DNA of 64,000 nt, taken from assembly GCF_001280595.1 (NCBI RefSeq), contig NZ_LITU01000083.1:136934-200933 (forward strand), written 5' to 3'. The notes below the pieces were generated by a model, which searched no databases, was not told the DNA's origin, and saw nothing but the letters and a program-made list of their open reading frames with translations. Position numbers and translations under genes: made by a program. Positions within the stretch are counted from its first letter, which is position 1. Every line of letters begins with the position of its first letter. Positions 55,254-63,043 of this stretch are shown here, in pieces. This DNA comes from Paenibacillus xylanivorans (GTDB lineage Bacteria; Bacillota; Bacilli; Paenibacillales; Paenibacillaceae).

Positions 55254-56069
55254 ATGTTTTTAAAATGGTTCAATCGACTGATCTTATTGGTATACGCGCT
55301 GCTGATTGTCGTGCCACTGTACTTTGTATTTGTATCATCGTTCAAAACGAGCAGCAACTTCTTCATCAGTCCATTTAGCTGGCCGGACCCGTTTACGTGG
55401 GATAATCTCACGGGCATGTTCCGCAACCAGCCGATGTGGCAGTATTTCGGAAACAGTCTGGTCGTGACGCTGGGTACGGTTGCGATTGAGTTGTTGCTCA
55501 GCAGTATGATAGCCTATGCTATTGTTCGCTGGGGCGGCAGCGTGGGCAAAATTGTGTTTGCCCTGTTCGTTGCGGGACTGATCGTTCCTTCCCAGGTGAG
55601 CATGCTGCCAATCTATTCCCTGACGCGCACGCTTGGGTGGTCGGACAGTCTGACGGGACTCATTGTAGTATCAGCTGCGATGCTGATGCCGGTCTCCGTA
55701 TTTATGCTGACGGGCTTCATGCGCATGTTGAATGCGGAAATACTGGAAGCGGGCAGCATGGATGGAGCAAGCGAGTGGAGGCTCTACACACGGATTGCGT
55801 TACCACTGGCTGCGCCATCTTTGGCAGCTACAGCTACGTTCCTGCTTGTGATGGTGTGGAATGATCTGCTCATCCCGATGCTGATGCTGAGCAGTAAGTC
55901 CAAGCTCACATTGCCTCTCGCTCTCATGCAGTTCCGCGGGGAATACGTGACCAACTATCCAATGATGCTCACGGGTGTGCTGGTAACAGCCATTCCGATG
56001 ATCGTGCTGTTCATTCTGCTTCAACGTTATTTTGTAGCAGGTCTGACAGCGGGTTCACTCAAGGGGTAA
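55254..56069 (+). CDS. CUT1-type ABC transporter permease (MalG/UgpE-like)
   Basis: A 271-residue, six-helix permease with PLYFVFVSSFKTSSNFFISP near the N-terminus and the EAA motif EAGSMDGASEWRLYTRI. ATG 55254 has GGGAGGAAA about 7 bases upstream; a longer frame reaching back to 55167 lacks homology. About 90 bases separate it from the first permease. It ends about 115 bases before the MFS gene. Confidence 0.93.
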   Translation: MFLKWFNRLILLVYALLIVVPLYFVFVSSFKTSSNFFISPFSWPDPFTWDNLTGMFRNQPMWQYFGNSLVVTLGTVAIELLLSSMIAYAIVRWGGSVGKIVFALFVAGLIVPSQVSMLPIYSLTRTLGWSDSLTGLIVVSAAMLMPVSVFMLTGFMRMLNAEILEAGSMDGASEWRLYTRIALPLAAPSLAATATFLLVMVWNDLLIPMLMLSSKSKLTLPLALMQFRGEYVTNYPMMLTGVLVTAIPMIVLFILLQRYFVAGLTAGSLKG

Positions 56070-56183
56070 GGTATGGGAAGAAGATCAGCGGATATGCGTA
56101 TTTTACATTGATTTCTGGATCATTCTGCATAATAATGGTTTAGTGTCAGAATGACTACATAGAGATCAAGGGAGCTATAGGAC

Positions 56184-57401
56184 ATGAGCAAACTGGAAGT
56201 ATTGCGGAATCCCAAGCAGCGCAAGCTGCTGTTCAGTGCCGGCATGAGCTGGCTGTTTGATGCAATGGAAGTCGGCATGATTTCCTTCATCGTGGCTGCA
56301 CTTGCCAAGGAATGGAGCCTCAGTCCCGGACAAGTCGGGGTGCTTACAAGTATCAACTCGATTGGTATGGCGGTAGGTGCATTGCTTGCGGGGGCACTTG
56401 CGGACCGATTCGGCCGAAAGGCCATTTTGATGTGGACATTACTAATCTTTACGATTGCGAGTGGTCTGTCAGCCCTTGCCACCGGATTCGCCGTATTGTG
56501 TGTACTGCGTCTGATTGCCGGTATCGGCCTTGGCGGAGAGCTGCCCGTAGCATCTACATTGGTATCGGAGTCCATGCCTACGGCAGAACGCGGACGTGCA
56601 GTTGTACTGCTGGAGAGTTTCTGGGCAGGCGGCTGGATTGTATCGGCACTCATTGCCAATTTTGTCATCCCGGAATACGGCTGGAGAATTGCTTTTGCCA
56701 TTGGTGCGGTTCCGGCGTTCTACGCGCTGTATCTGCGCCGTGCTATTCAGGACCCGCCTCGTTATAAGAACAACACCAAGATTAAGAAAATCACGTTCCG
56801 TGAAAAGGTAGCCACGGTCTGGTCGGCACCGCATCGCCGCACAACGTTGATGCTCTGGATCTTGTGGTTTACCGTCATTTTCTCCTATTATGGCATGTTC
56901 CTGTGGTTGCCGTCAGTTGTTATGGCTAAAGGTTTTACGCTTGTAAAGAGCTTCCAGTACGTGCTGATTATGACGATCGCACAGCTGCCAGGTTACTTCA
57001 CAGCGGCGTACTTCATTGAGCGGTTTGGGCGCAAATTTGTACTTGTCGTTTATCTTACATTGACAGCAGTAAGTGCGATTGCTTTTGGACTGGCAACAAC
57101 GGAAGCGACGATTCTGACCGCAGGCATCTGTCTTTCCTTCTTCAATCTGGGAGCATGGGGCGGTCTGTACGCGTATAGTCCGGAATTGTACCCCACTTCC
57201 GTTCGTTCAACAGGTGTGGGTCTTGCCACATCGGTAGGTCGGATTGGGGGCGTGCTTGCTCCATTAATGGTTGGTATGCTGGTTCAGCGTGAAGTCGCAA
57301 TCAGCCTGATATTCACGATTTTCTTCGTGACCATCCTCATTGGCGCAGCCGCTGTGCTGTTCCTGGGCCGGGAAACGAAGGGTCTGGAACTGGCCGAATA
57401 A
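56184..57401 (+). CDS. MFS permease, NiaP (YceI)-like
   Basis: A 405-residue, 12-helix transporter. WLFDAMEVGMISFIVAALAK, GLGGELPVASTLVSESMP and LESFWAGGWIVSALI match B. subtilis NiaP, a niacin permease, very closely from memory, as does SFQYVLIMTIAQLPGYFTAA. Nicotinate uptake for NAD synthesis is the best guess, though related sugar-porter-like proteins carry other small acids. No NadR-type operator could be identified upstream. A hairpin terminator follows. It may be independent of the ABC cluster. Confidence 0.85.
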   Translation: MSKLEVLRNPKQRKLLFSAGMSWLFDAMEVGMISFIVAALAKEWSLSPGQVGVLTSINSIGMAVGALLAGALADRFGRKAILMWTLLIFTIASGLSALATGFAVLCVLRLIAGIGLGGELPVASTLVSESMPTAERGRAVVLLESFWAGGWIVSALIANFVIPEYGWRIAFAIGAVPAFYALYLRRAIQDPPRYKNNTKIKKITFREKVATVWSAPHRRTTLMLWILWFTVIFSYYGMFLWLPSVVMAKGFTLVKSFQYVLIMTIAQLPGYFTAAYFIERFGRKFVLVVYLTLTAVSAIAFGLATTEATILTAGICLSFFNLGAWGGLYAYSPELYPTSVRSTGVGLATSVGRIGGVLAPLMVGMLVQREVAISLIFTIFFVTILIGAAAVLFLGRETKGLELAE

Positions 57402-57489
57402 ATGTCAATAAATACAACGCAACTTTTGTACGGGTCAACCTGCCTACGGAAATAATGGGCTGGACAAGCGGTAGAAGGTTGATACAAGA

Positions 57490-57533
57490 AGAGGCATGAC
57501 CATGGCGTGACCATGGGCTCATGCCTCTTTTTG
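57490..57533 (+). terminator. Intrinsic terminator after the NiaP-like gene
   Basis: Stem GAGGCATGA / TCATGCCTC, with CCATGG repeats in the loop region, followed by five T residues. Confidence 0.88.
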
Positions 57534-57679
57534 CTATGTTTGAAGTGGGTTTTCGCCTGCGCCATCGGTCCGATAGACGTCACTTTTTCTATATCCTATA
57601 ATGACACTCGGGATGTCCAACCGTGAGAATACAGGGGGAAGAAGTGGGATCTGGATTCAGAAAAGTGGAGGTTAATGGA

Positions 57680-58768
57680 ATGATGAAGAATAATTTTGAA
57701 ATGGATCAGACGCGTGAAATGAATGAAGTGAATGCAGAGAATATGATGAATGAGAAGAATAGAATGAATGAAAAGTATATGATGAGTGGACACAATAGCG
57801 TGTGTGAACGGGTACGTGTGACTGATAATGTCGGGATGAATGTGATGTACAGTTATAGTGGCAACGATAAGATAAGTGAGATGAACGGGAGATATGATGT
57901 GATTGATCTTACTCCTGTTAAAGAGATGAGAGAAATGAAACAGATGAAGATAAAGAGCTATATCTACAGCCTTGATGAAGAAGTTAGTTTAAATCACGGG
58001 GATGAGAGGCTTGAATTGCATAATCTGTATGATCTGTATGATCTGCACACAAGCACTGACCACATGGAACCTATTACCGTCAGCCGGAAAGTCACCCATC
58101 GCAGGGGGAAAAAGGCTGGCAGAAGAGCAGGACGAGTCAGTGTGCTTCTCGGTGCCTTCGCGATGGCTCTCGGACTTACGATGGCAGCTCCGTCTGCCGG
58201 GGCGCAGAAGCTGGAGCAGGGCGTTCGCGGTGAACATGTGCTGCAATTGCAGGAGCAATTAAGCAAACTGGGGTATTTTAAGGCCGGATTAACGGGGTAT
58301 TATGGTTCTATTACCAAAGGCGCTGTACGTAAGTTCCAGCAGGCGCAGGGGCTGAGTGCGGATGGGATTGCAGGTCCGGCAACACTGAACAGACTGAACA
58401 AGAAGGCTGCAGCTCAAGGTAACACGCTGCGTCAGTTGGCGAAGCTAATTCATGGGGAAGCGCGTGGGGAATCTTTTGAGGGACAAGTTGCTGTAGGCGC
58501 GGTCGTCTTGAATCGTGTGCATTCGAATGCATTCCCGTCATCAATCCCGAAAGTGATTTTTCAAAAAGGGCAGTTCACGGCCATAGATGATGGACAGTTT
58601 AATACAAAGCCAACCCAGACTTCCTACCAGGCAGCACGTAAAGCCTTGAATGGCACTGATCCGACACACGGAGCCCTCTATTATTACAATCCGAAGATTG
58701 CGACGTCGTTGTGGAGTAAGAGCAGACCGACATTGCTGACGATTGGGCAGCATGATTTTACAAGGTGA
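57680..58768 (+). CDS. SleB-like cell wall hydrolase with PG-binding domain and long Met/Asn/Glu-rich N-terminal tail
   Basis: A 362-residue protein. The C-terminal half is canonical: a hydrophobic segment (about 150-170, VSVLLGAFAMALGLTMAAPS) with an Ala-x-Ala-like end, a PG_binding_1 domain (LEQGVRGEHVLQLQEQLSKL), and Hydrolase_2/SleB (IHGEARGESFEGQVAVGAVV, YYYNPKIATS). SleB-type enzymes are cortex-lytic transglycosylases of germination. The first ~130 residues are unusual: low-complexity Met/Asn/Glu/Lys repeats, then LYDLYDLH. ATG 57680 is supported by GGAGG at 57666-57670; a later start near 58064 would give a normal signal peptide but lacks a ribosome site. Confidence 0.8.
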   Translation: MMKNNFEMDQTREMNEVNAENMMNEKNRMNEKYMMSGHNSVCERVRVTDNVGMNVMYSYSGNDKISEMNGRYDVIDLTPVKEMREMKQMKIKSYIYSLDEEVSLNHGDERLELHNLYDLYDLHTSTDHMEPITVSRKVTHRRGKKAGRRAGRVSVLLGAFAMALGLTMAAPSAGAQKLEQGVRGEHVLQLQEQLSKLGYFKAGLTGYYGSITKGAVRKFQQAQGLSADGIAGPATLNRLNKKAAAQGNTLRQLAKLIHGEARGESFEGQVAVGAVVLNRVHSNAFPSSIPKVIFQKGQFTAIDDGQFNTKPTQTSYQAARKALNGTDPTHGALYYYNPKIATSLWSKSRPTLLTIGQHDFTR

Positions 58769-58808
58769 GTTAGGTTAAGAGATATCAGTAATAATTAAAA
58801 TAATGGTG

Positions 58809-58857
58809 AACCCCGACTATGCACTGCTCAATGCAGATGTGCTGCCGGGGTTCTGTT
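58809..58857 (+). other. Inverted repeat downstream of the SleB-like gene
   Basis: GAACCCCG and CGGGGTTC enclose about 33 bases that themselves contain GCACTGC..GCAG pairing. Only TGTT follows, so it may be a weak terminator. Confidence 0.4.
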
Positions 58858-58912
58858 GGTTCTGGAGGGGGAATGATAGGGATTTCTTCCTCACCTTTAT
58901 GTCGCTTTCTAA

Positions 58913-58942
58913 TTGACAATGATTATCGTTATCGAATATAGT
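58913..58942 (+). promoter_or_regulatory. Fur-controlled promoter of the AraC/siderophore-binding ORF
   Basis: TTGACA (58913-58918) and TATAGT (58937-58942) with an 18-base spacer. TGACAAT-G-ATTATCG (58914-58928) overlaps the -35 and matches the Fur 7-1-7 box TGATAAT-N-ATTATCA at 13 of 15 positions. Confidence 0.75.
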
Positions 58943-59013
58943 CAAAGTGAATTATAAAGGGATTTCTTACTGAATATTAGGTTCAGTATGCGGTCAAACG
59001 GGGGAGAAAAATA

Positions 59014-60996
59014 GTGAACTGGGAAGAGTATATTCAAATGTGGGACAATTCATCGATTCAGCTGGTAGATATTCGTCAAATTGTAATAAGTAGCGGGGGG
59101 AAGCAGCAATATCATCTCCCAGTCAGTGGTTTTATATATATCGTGCAAGGACAAGGCTCCCTTTGGTTGGATGATGATATACATATATTTAAACGGTTTT
59201 ATCTTCTGCATGCAGGAAAAGGAAGCAGGATCAGGTTTGAGGCTGGACAAGATGAGGTGACGTACTATTACATTTTATATAGAGGTAGTATGTCCCCCAA
59301 AGCTAGCAAAGAAATCCAGAAGAACTATCTCATGAACAACCCTTTTCAGCTACCGTATGCCTATCAGCCTCTTGCTCCGGTTAATCTATATCGTCATGTC
59401 GATTCGATGTATGAGGAATGGAACCGAAGACAGATTTTTGAACGTTTTCATGTGAAAATCTTTTTTTACCAGTTCGTATATACACTTGTCCAGCAACTTA
59501 AGCTTCAAGGAGTTACTTCAAAGGAAAAGGATATGGTAGAAGAGATCATCCAGTACATTCACGAACATTTTAATGAATCTATTTCTCTGGAGTCCTTGGC
59601 AGAACAATGGAATTACAGCATTCAATATCTATCGAAGCAATTCAAACTTCGTACGGGCAGAAGTCCTATCGAATATGTGATTCAGGCGCGGATGGCTAAA
59701 GCAAAAGAATTAATGATTCGGACAGATGCCACTGCACAGGAGATAGCTTCAAGTGTAGGTTATAGTGACGTTTTTTATTTCACACGTTTGTTCAAGAAGC
59801 AGGTCGGGATGACGCCAGGGCAATATAAAAAGAAAATGAAGGAAAGCGCAGGCGATTCAGATAGTCCATGGGAAGGGTTCGTATCCTCTATGGGCAAACA
59901 TTCTTCTACTTGTTATGTTATTGATGATAATCATTATCAATACAAAACAGAAGGGGATAGACAGATGTATAAAGGAACAAGATCGAAGATGGTATTAACA
60001 CTTATGTTATGTTTTACGTTAATGCTTGCAGCGTGCACGAATGGGAACTCCAGTCAAAATAATACCCAGGGATCAGCAGGTGGAAATTCAAAGCAGAGTG
60101 CAGAGTCTACTCAAAATATGCCTTCCAATGAGGCCAAAGAAGATACGAGCATGCGTAAAGTATCAACGGTCATGGGAGAAGTTAGTGTTCCGACACATCC
60201 CAAACGTGTTGTTGTTGACTGGGACTTAGGGCCAGTCTTAGCTGTAGGGGTAACGCCAGTTGGAGCGTCCAGTACACAAATGAACTTTGCAAAGTTTCTA
60301 AAACCTTATTTACCTGACACGGTTCAAGATATTGGTTTGGAGGGAAGTATCTCTTTAGAGAAGGTATTGGATTTGTCTCCAGATATCATTATTACTTGGA
60401 ATACCGCAGCCTATGAAAGTTACTCCAAAATTGCACCAACCGTCGTGTTTGAGACAAGCAAGTACTCCACGATTCAGGAAGAAATTACGGCGATGGGCGA
60501 TATTCTGGGTCGACAAGAAGAAGCTAAGAAGTGGAATGAAGATTTTGAAAAACGTACGGAAGCTGCCCGCAATAAAATCAGAAATGTAATTCCTGAAGAT
60601 GCAACGATCTCCATTGTGGATTATATTACTGTAGACAAATTTTTGATGGTAATTGGCAATGCAGGCGAGCGTGGGGGCAGAGCTACATACGATATTTTGG
60701 GACTAAACCCGACGCCTAAAGTGAAAAGTGAAATTATCGACAAGAAAGAGGATCGTATTGAAGTGTCATGGGAGACTGTAAACGATTATGTAGGCGACTA
60801 CGTCATTGTGCTTAAAGTTGAAGGTAAAGAGCCACCCAAGCTCCCGGTGACGTGGACATCCTTAGATGCTGTCAAAAATCATCATGTAATTGAGATTGAA
60901 ATGGAAAAATATTTTGCGGCGGATTCATTCTCATCCCTTTTACAGGCAGAAGATATTGCCGACAAGATCACGAAAATGGCTGCCAGTGCTAAATGA
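59014..60996 (+). CDS. AraC-family iron regulator fused in frame to a siderophore-binding lipoprotein
   Basis: A single 660-codon frame. Residues 1 to about 170 are a cupin-like sensor (VSGFIYIVQGQGSLWLDD). Residues about 175-275 are the AraC DNA-binding domain (SISLESLAEQWNYSIQYLSK, GRSPIEYVIQARM, SSVGYSDVFYFTRLFKKQVG). After a linker, Met318 begins a lipoprotein signal (VLTLMLCFTLMLAACT) and a Peripla_BP_2 siderophore-binding domain. B. subtilis Btr also joins AraC and binding-protein domains, but without a signal peptide. Here the junction holds a perfect Fur box and a ribosome site, so the ORF probably arose from two genes and may still yield a separate lipoprotein. GTG start with GGGGGAG upstream. 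No permease genes follow. Confidence 0.8.
   Translation: MNWEEYIQMWDNSSIQLVDIRQIVISSGGKQQYHLPVSGFIYIVQGQGSLWLDDDIHIFKRFYLLHAGKGSRIRFEAGQDEVTYYYILYRGSMSPKASKEIQKNYLMNNPFQLPYAYQPLAPVNLYRHVDSMYEEWNRRQIFERFHVKIFFYQFVYTLVQQLKLQGVTSKEKDMVEEIIQYIHEHFNESISLESLAEQWNYSIQYLSKQFKLRTGRSPIEYVIQARMAKAKELMIRTDATAQEIASSVGYSDVFYFTRLFKKQVGMTPGQYKKKMKESAGDSDSPWEGFVSSMGKHSSTCYVIDDNHYQYKTEGDRQMYKGTRSKMVLTLMLCFTLMLAACTNGNSSQNNTQGSAGGNSKQSAESTQNMPSNEAKEDTSMRKVSTVMGEVSVPTHPKRVVVDWDLGPVLAVGVTPVGASSTQMNFAKFLKPYLPDTVQDIGLEGSISLEKVLDLSPDIIITWNTAAYESYSKIAPTVVFETSKYSTIQEEITAMGDILGRQEEAKKWNEDFEKRTEAARNKIRNVIPEDATISIVDYITVDKFLMVIGNAGERGGRATYDILGLNPTPKVKSEIIDKKEDRIEVSWETVNDYVGDYVIVLKVEGKEPPKLPVTWTSLDAVKNHHVIEIEMEKYFAADSFSSLLQAEDIADKITKMAASAK
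59925..59939 (+). promoter_or_regulatory. Perfect Fur box inside the coding frame
   Basis: TGATAAT-C-ATTATCA equals the 7-1-7 Fur consensus at all positions. It lies 26 bases before the lipoprotein ATG 59965 and 9 bases before that gene's AAGGGG site. A weak promoter (TTGTTA 59910-59915, N16, CATTAT 59932-59937) would overlap it. Confidence 0.8.
59965..60996 (+). CDS. Internal start: siderophore-binding lipoprotein (FeuA/YfiY-like)
   Basis: This is an alternative product of the preceding frame, 343 residues. ATG 59965 has AAGGGG at 59951-59956, 8 bases upstream. The protein starts MYKGTRSKMVLTLMLCFTLM with the lipobox Cys in LAACT, then a Ser/Asn/Gln linker and the helix-backbone binding fold: VPTHPKRVVVDWDLGPVLA, ISLEKVLDLSPDIIIT and a C-terminal ADKITKMAASAK. 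It would bind an Fe(III)-siderophore outside the cell. The lipobox makes little sense inside a cytoplasmic fusion, which favours this internal start being used. Confidence 0.65.
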   Translation: MYKGTRSKMVLTLMLCFTLMLAACTNGNSSQNNTQGSAGGNSKQSAESTQNMPSNEAKEDTSMRKVSTVMGEVSVPTHPKRVVVDWDLGPVLAVGVTPVGASSTQMNFAKFLKPYLPDTVQDIGLEGSISLEKVLDLSPDIIITWNTAAYESYSKIAPTVVFETSKYSTIQEEITAMGDILGRQEEAKKWNEDFEKRTEAARNKIRNVIPEDATISIVDYITVDKFLMVIGNAGERGGRATYDILGLNPTPKVKSEIIDKKEDRIEVSWETVNDYVGDYVIVLKVEGKEPPKLPVTWTSLDAVKNHHVIEIEMEKYFAADSFSSLLQAEDIADKITKMAASAK

Positions 60997-61108
60997 TTAA
61001 ATGCTCCAATTGGATTTAGGCTTTCAATGGCAAACTTGAAACAACGCACACCGATTGAACATCAATGTCTATCGTAGCTTAACTATTTTAGTTAGAGGGT
61101 ACCATCAA

Positions 61109-61132
61109 AGTCGCCTACATGGCGGCTTTTTT
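61109..61132 (+). terminator. Intrinsic terminator after the siderophore-binding gene
   Basis: Stem AGTCGCC / GGCGGCT (one mismatch) with a five-base loop, followed by six T residues. Confidence 0.8.
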
Positions 61133-61463
61133 GGCAACATATTCAAATGTACAATAGTAGAGATTTAGAGATTCTATCCAAATGGATATGGGGGGAAGAA
61201 AAAAAGGAATAGAAGATACTATTTAATATGGACTATTAACATAATGATGCTCAAATAAGAATCCAAAGCGTAGGAATAAAGGAGGAGTAGCAAGCGCGCT
61301 GCTCTTTTTTATTCGCGTTTAGGAATTTATGGAATATGAGTAAAGCCTTATTTTATATCCTTTTTATTGAATTTAAGGATAATGTATAAACAAACATATG
61401 TTAAAAGTCGATAAATAGTAAATTAAAGCATCAGAATAAAAAAAAGTAAGTAGGTGAGAGGTC
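61133..61463. other. AT-rich intergenic region before the VgrG-like gene
   Basis: No credible gene. It holds a second terminator-like hairpin at 61285-61310 (GAGTAGC / GCTGCTC, six-base loop, six T residues) that is preceded by AAAGGAGG, so it could be the tail of a lost small gene or an attenuator. The rest is AT-rich and may carry the promoter of the next gene. Confidence 0.45.
61285..61310 (+). terminator. Terminator-like hairpin in the leader region of the VgrG-like gene
   Basis: GAGTAGC / GCTGCTC (one G-T pair) with a six-base loop, then TTTTTT. Confidence 0.65.
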
Positions 61464-63023
61464 ATGACACTCGCGACAATTAGTTACGAGCAACTCCAGA
61501 TACAGCCTTTTGAGATTCGAATACATCAAGTTGCGATACATATGAAAGTTCATGAGCACGGGAAGTTAAGATTCACTGGGGTCATTCCAGAGGAAAAAGA
61601 AGAGCAATATGTACGTATGGCCGATGAGAGCACTCCCGTGGAATTGTTTTATACCGATGAACATGGACAAAAACAGCGGTTATTTCACGGTGTCATTCTG
61701 AAGCTCCAGGTCAGAGTGGAGAATCAGGTGTACTGGCTAGAGGCGGAAGCCGTCTCGCATACGCATGCCATGGATATTAAGCGCGAGACACGTTCCTTTC
61801 AGAATGCTGCCAGTTTGATTCCAGATGTCATGCAGAAGATTAGCGGGCTCTATCCAGACGGTCAGACATTCAATACGTTTATGGAAAAGAAAAAACTTGG
61901 AGCTTATACACTCCAATACCAGGAGACCGACTGGGAGTTTCTGCAGCGATTAGCATCCCATTATCATACGGTATTGATTCCTGTATCAACGGAAAAACGC
62001 ATTCGTATCTATCTGGGTATACCCGAGCAACGGGATGCAGGCAAGCTGGAAGCAACGCATTACCGCATGTATAAGGACATGCTGGCCTTTCAACAAGAAG
62101 CGCAAGGTGCTAGTGGCCTTAGTGAACAGGATTATATCCGATATGAAGTTAAGGTACATGATCGAGTTTTGCAACTTGGGGATGAGGTACAGTTTAAAGG
62201 GCAAAGACTCAACGTCTTTGAAATTCGGACCGAAATGCAGCAGGGGCTACTTATCCACCATTATGTGCTCGGGCACATGAAATCTGCTTATCAGCGTAAG
62301 CGATACAACTCACGCCTTGTCGGTGCATCCATTTCAGGACAGATTATGGGCGTCGTGAGAGATGAGGTTAAAGTCCAGTTGGACTGTGATCAGGAATGGA
62401 GTCTGGCCACGGCCAATCTGTTCCCTTACTCCACCATGTATGCTTCGGATGATCAGACTGGGTGGTACTGTATGCCTGAGCAAGGGGATAGTATCCGTCT
62501 TTACTTTCCTAATGCAAGGGAGGCGGAAGGCATTGCACTGAGCTCTGTTCGCAAGAAAATACCGGAGGAGGCCATGTCATCACCTTCTTCGTCGCCTGCA
62601 TCGGCCCAAACTACCCAAACTGGAGGTGGTGGAGGAGGGATCACCACTACGGTTGTTCAGCAGGAGCAATTGCAGCCCATTGTGCAATATGACAAGGATT
62701 TAAAAGAAGATCTGATGGCCAATCCCAACACCAAATTCCTACTTACACCGACTGGACAGAAGATTACCTTTGAAGAAGACAAAATCACCATTACTGGAGC
62801 CACAGGAGGAGCGACTCTGACGCTGACCAGTGCAGGAACCATTATCCTGAACTGTGAGAACAAGATTACCCTTCAGGCAAGTAAGCAGATTGAAATGGTA
62901 TCCGAGTCCGTCGTCATGCTAGCTAACCAAATAGATCTGTCAACCAAGGATGGAAACGGCGGCCTAACCATCGACCAAGGCCAGGTTGTCATTAAAGGGA
63001 TTGAGATCTTAATGAACCAATAA
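61464..63023 (+). CDS. VgrG/gpD-like spike protein of a contractile-injection or phage-tail type
   Basis: A 519-residue protein. Residues 1 to about 290 resemble the gp27/late-control-D fold of VgrG (FTGVIPEEKEEQYVRMADES, the ESTPVELFYTDEHGQKQRLF barrel, LQYQETDWEFLQRLASHYHT, the family's most typical stretch). Residues about 295-380 are a gp5-like OB fold (ISGQIMGVVRDEVKVQLDCD, GWYCMPEQGDSIRLYFPN). A Ser/Gln/Gly-rich linker leads to a C-terminal beta-helix (KITFEEDKITITGATGGATL, IEMVSESVVMLANQIDLSTK). Such spikes carry effectors. No other tail genes are visible in the window; a pentapeptide-repeat gene follows 20 bases later. Confidence 0.82.
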   Translation: MTLATISYEQLQIQPFEIRIHQVAIHMKVHEHGKLRFTGVIPEEKEEQYVRMADESTPVELFYTDEHGQKQRLFHGVILKLQVRVENQVYWLEAEAVSHTHAMDIKRETRSFQNAASLIPDVMQKISGLYPDGQTFNTFMEKKKLGAYTLQYQETDWEFLQRLASHYHTVLIPVSTEKRIRIYLGIPEQRDAGKLEATHYRMYKDMLAFQQEAQGASGLSEQDYIRYEVKVHDRVLQLGDEVQFKGQRLNVFEIRTEMQQGLLIHHYVLGHMKSAYQRKRYNSRLVGASISGQIMGVVRDEVKVQLDCDQEWSLATANLFPYSTMYASDDQTGWYCMPEQGDSIRLYFPNAREAEGIALSSVRKKIPEEAMSSPSSSPASAQTTQTGGGGGGITTTVVQQEQLQPIVQYDKDLKEDLMANPNTKFLLTPTGQKITFEEDKITITGATGGATLTLTSAGTIILNCENKITLQASKQIEMVSESVVMLANQIDLSTKDGNGGLTIDQGQVVIKGIEILMNQ

Positions 63024-63043
63024 AGACAGTGAGGGGCTAGATC

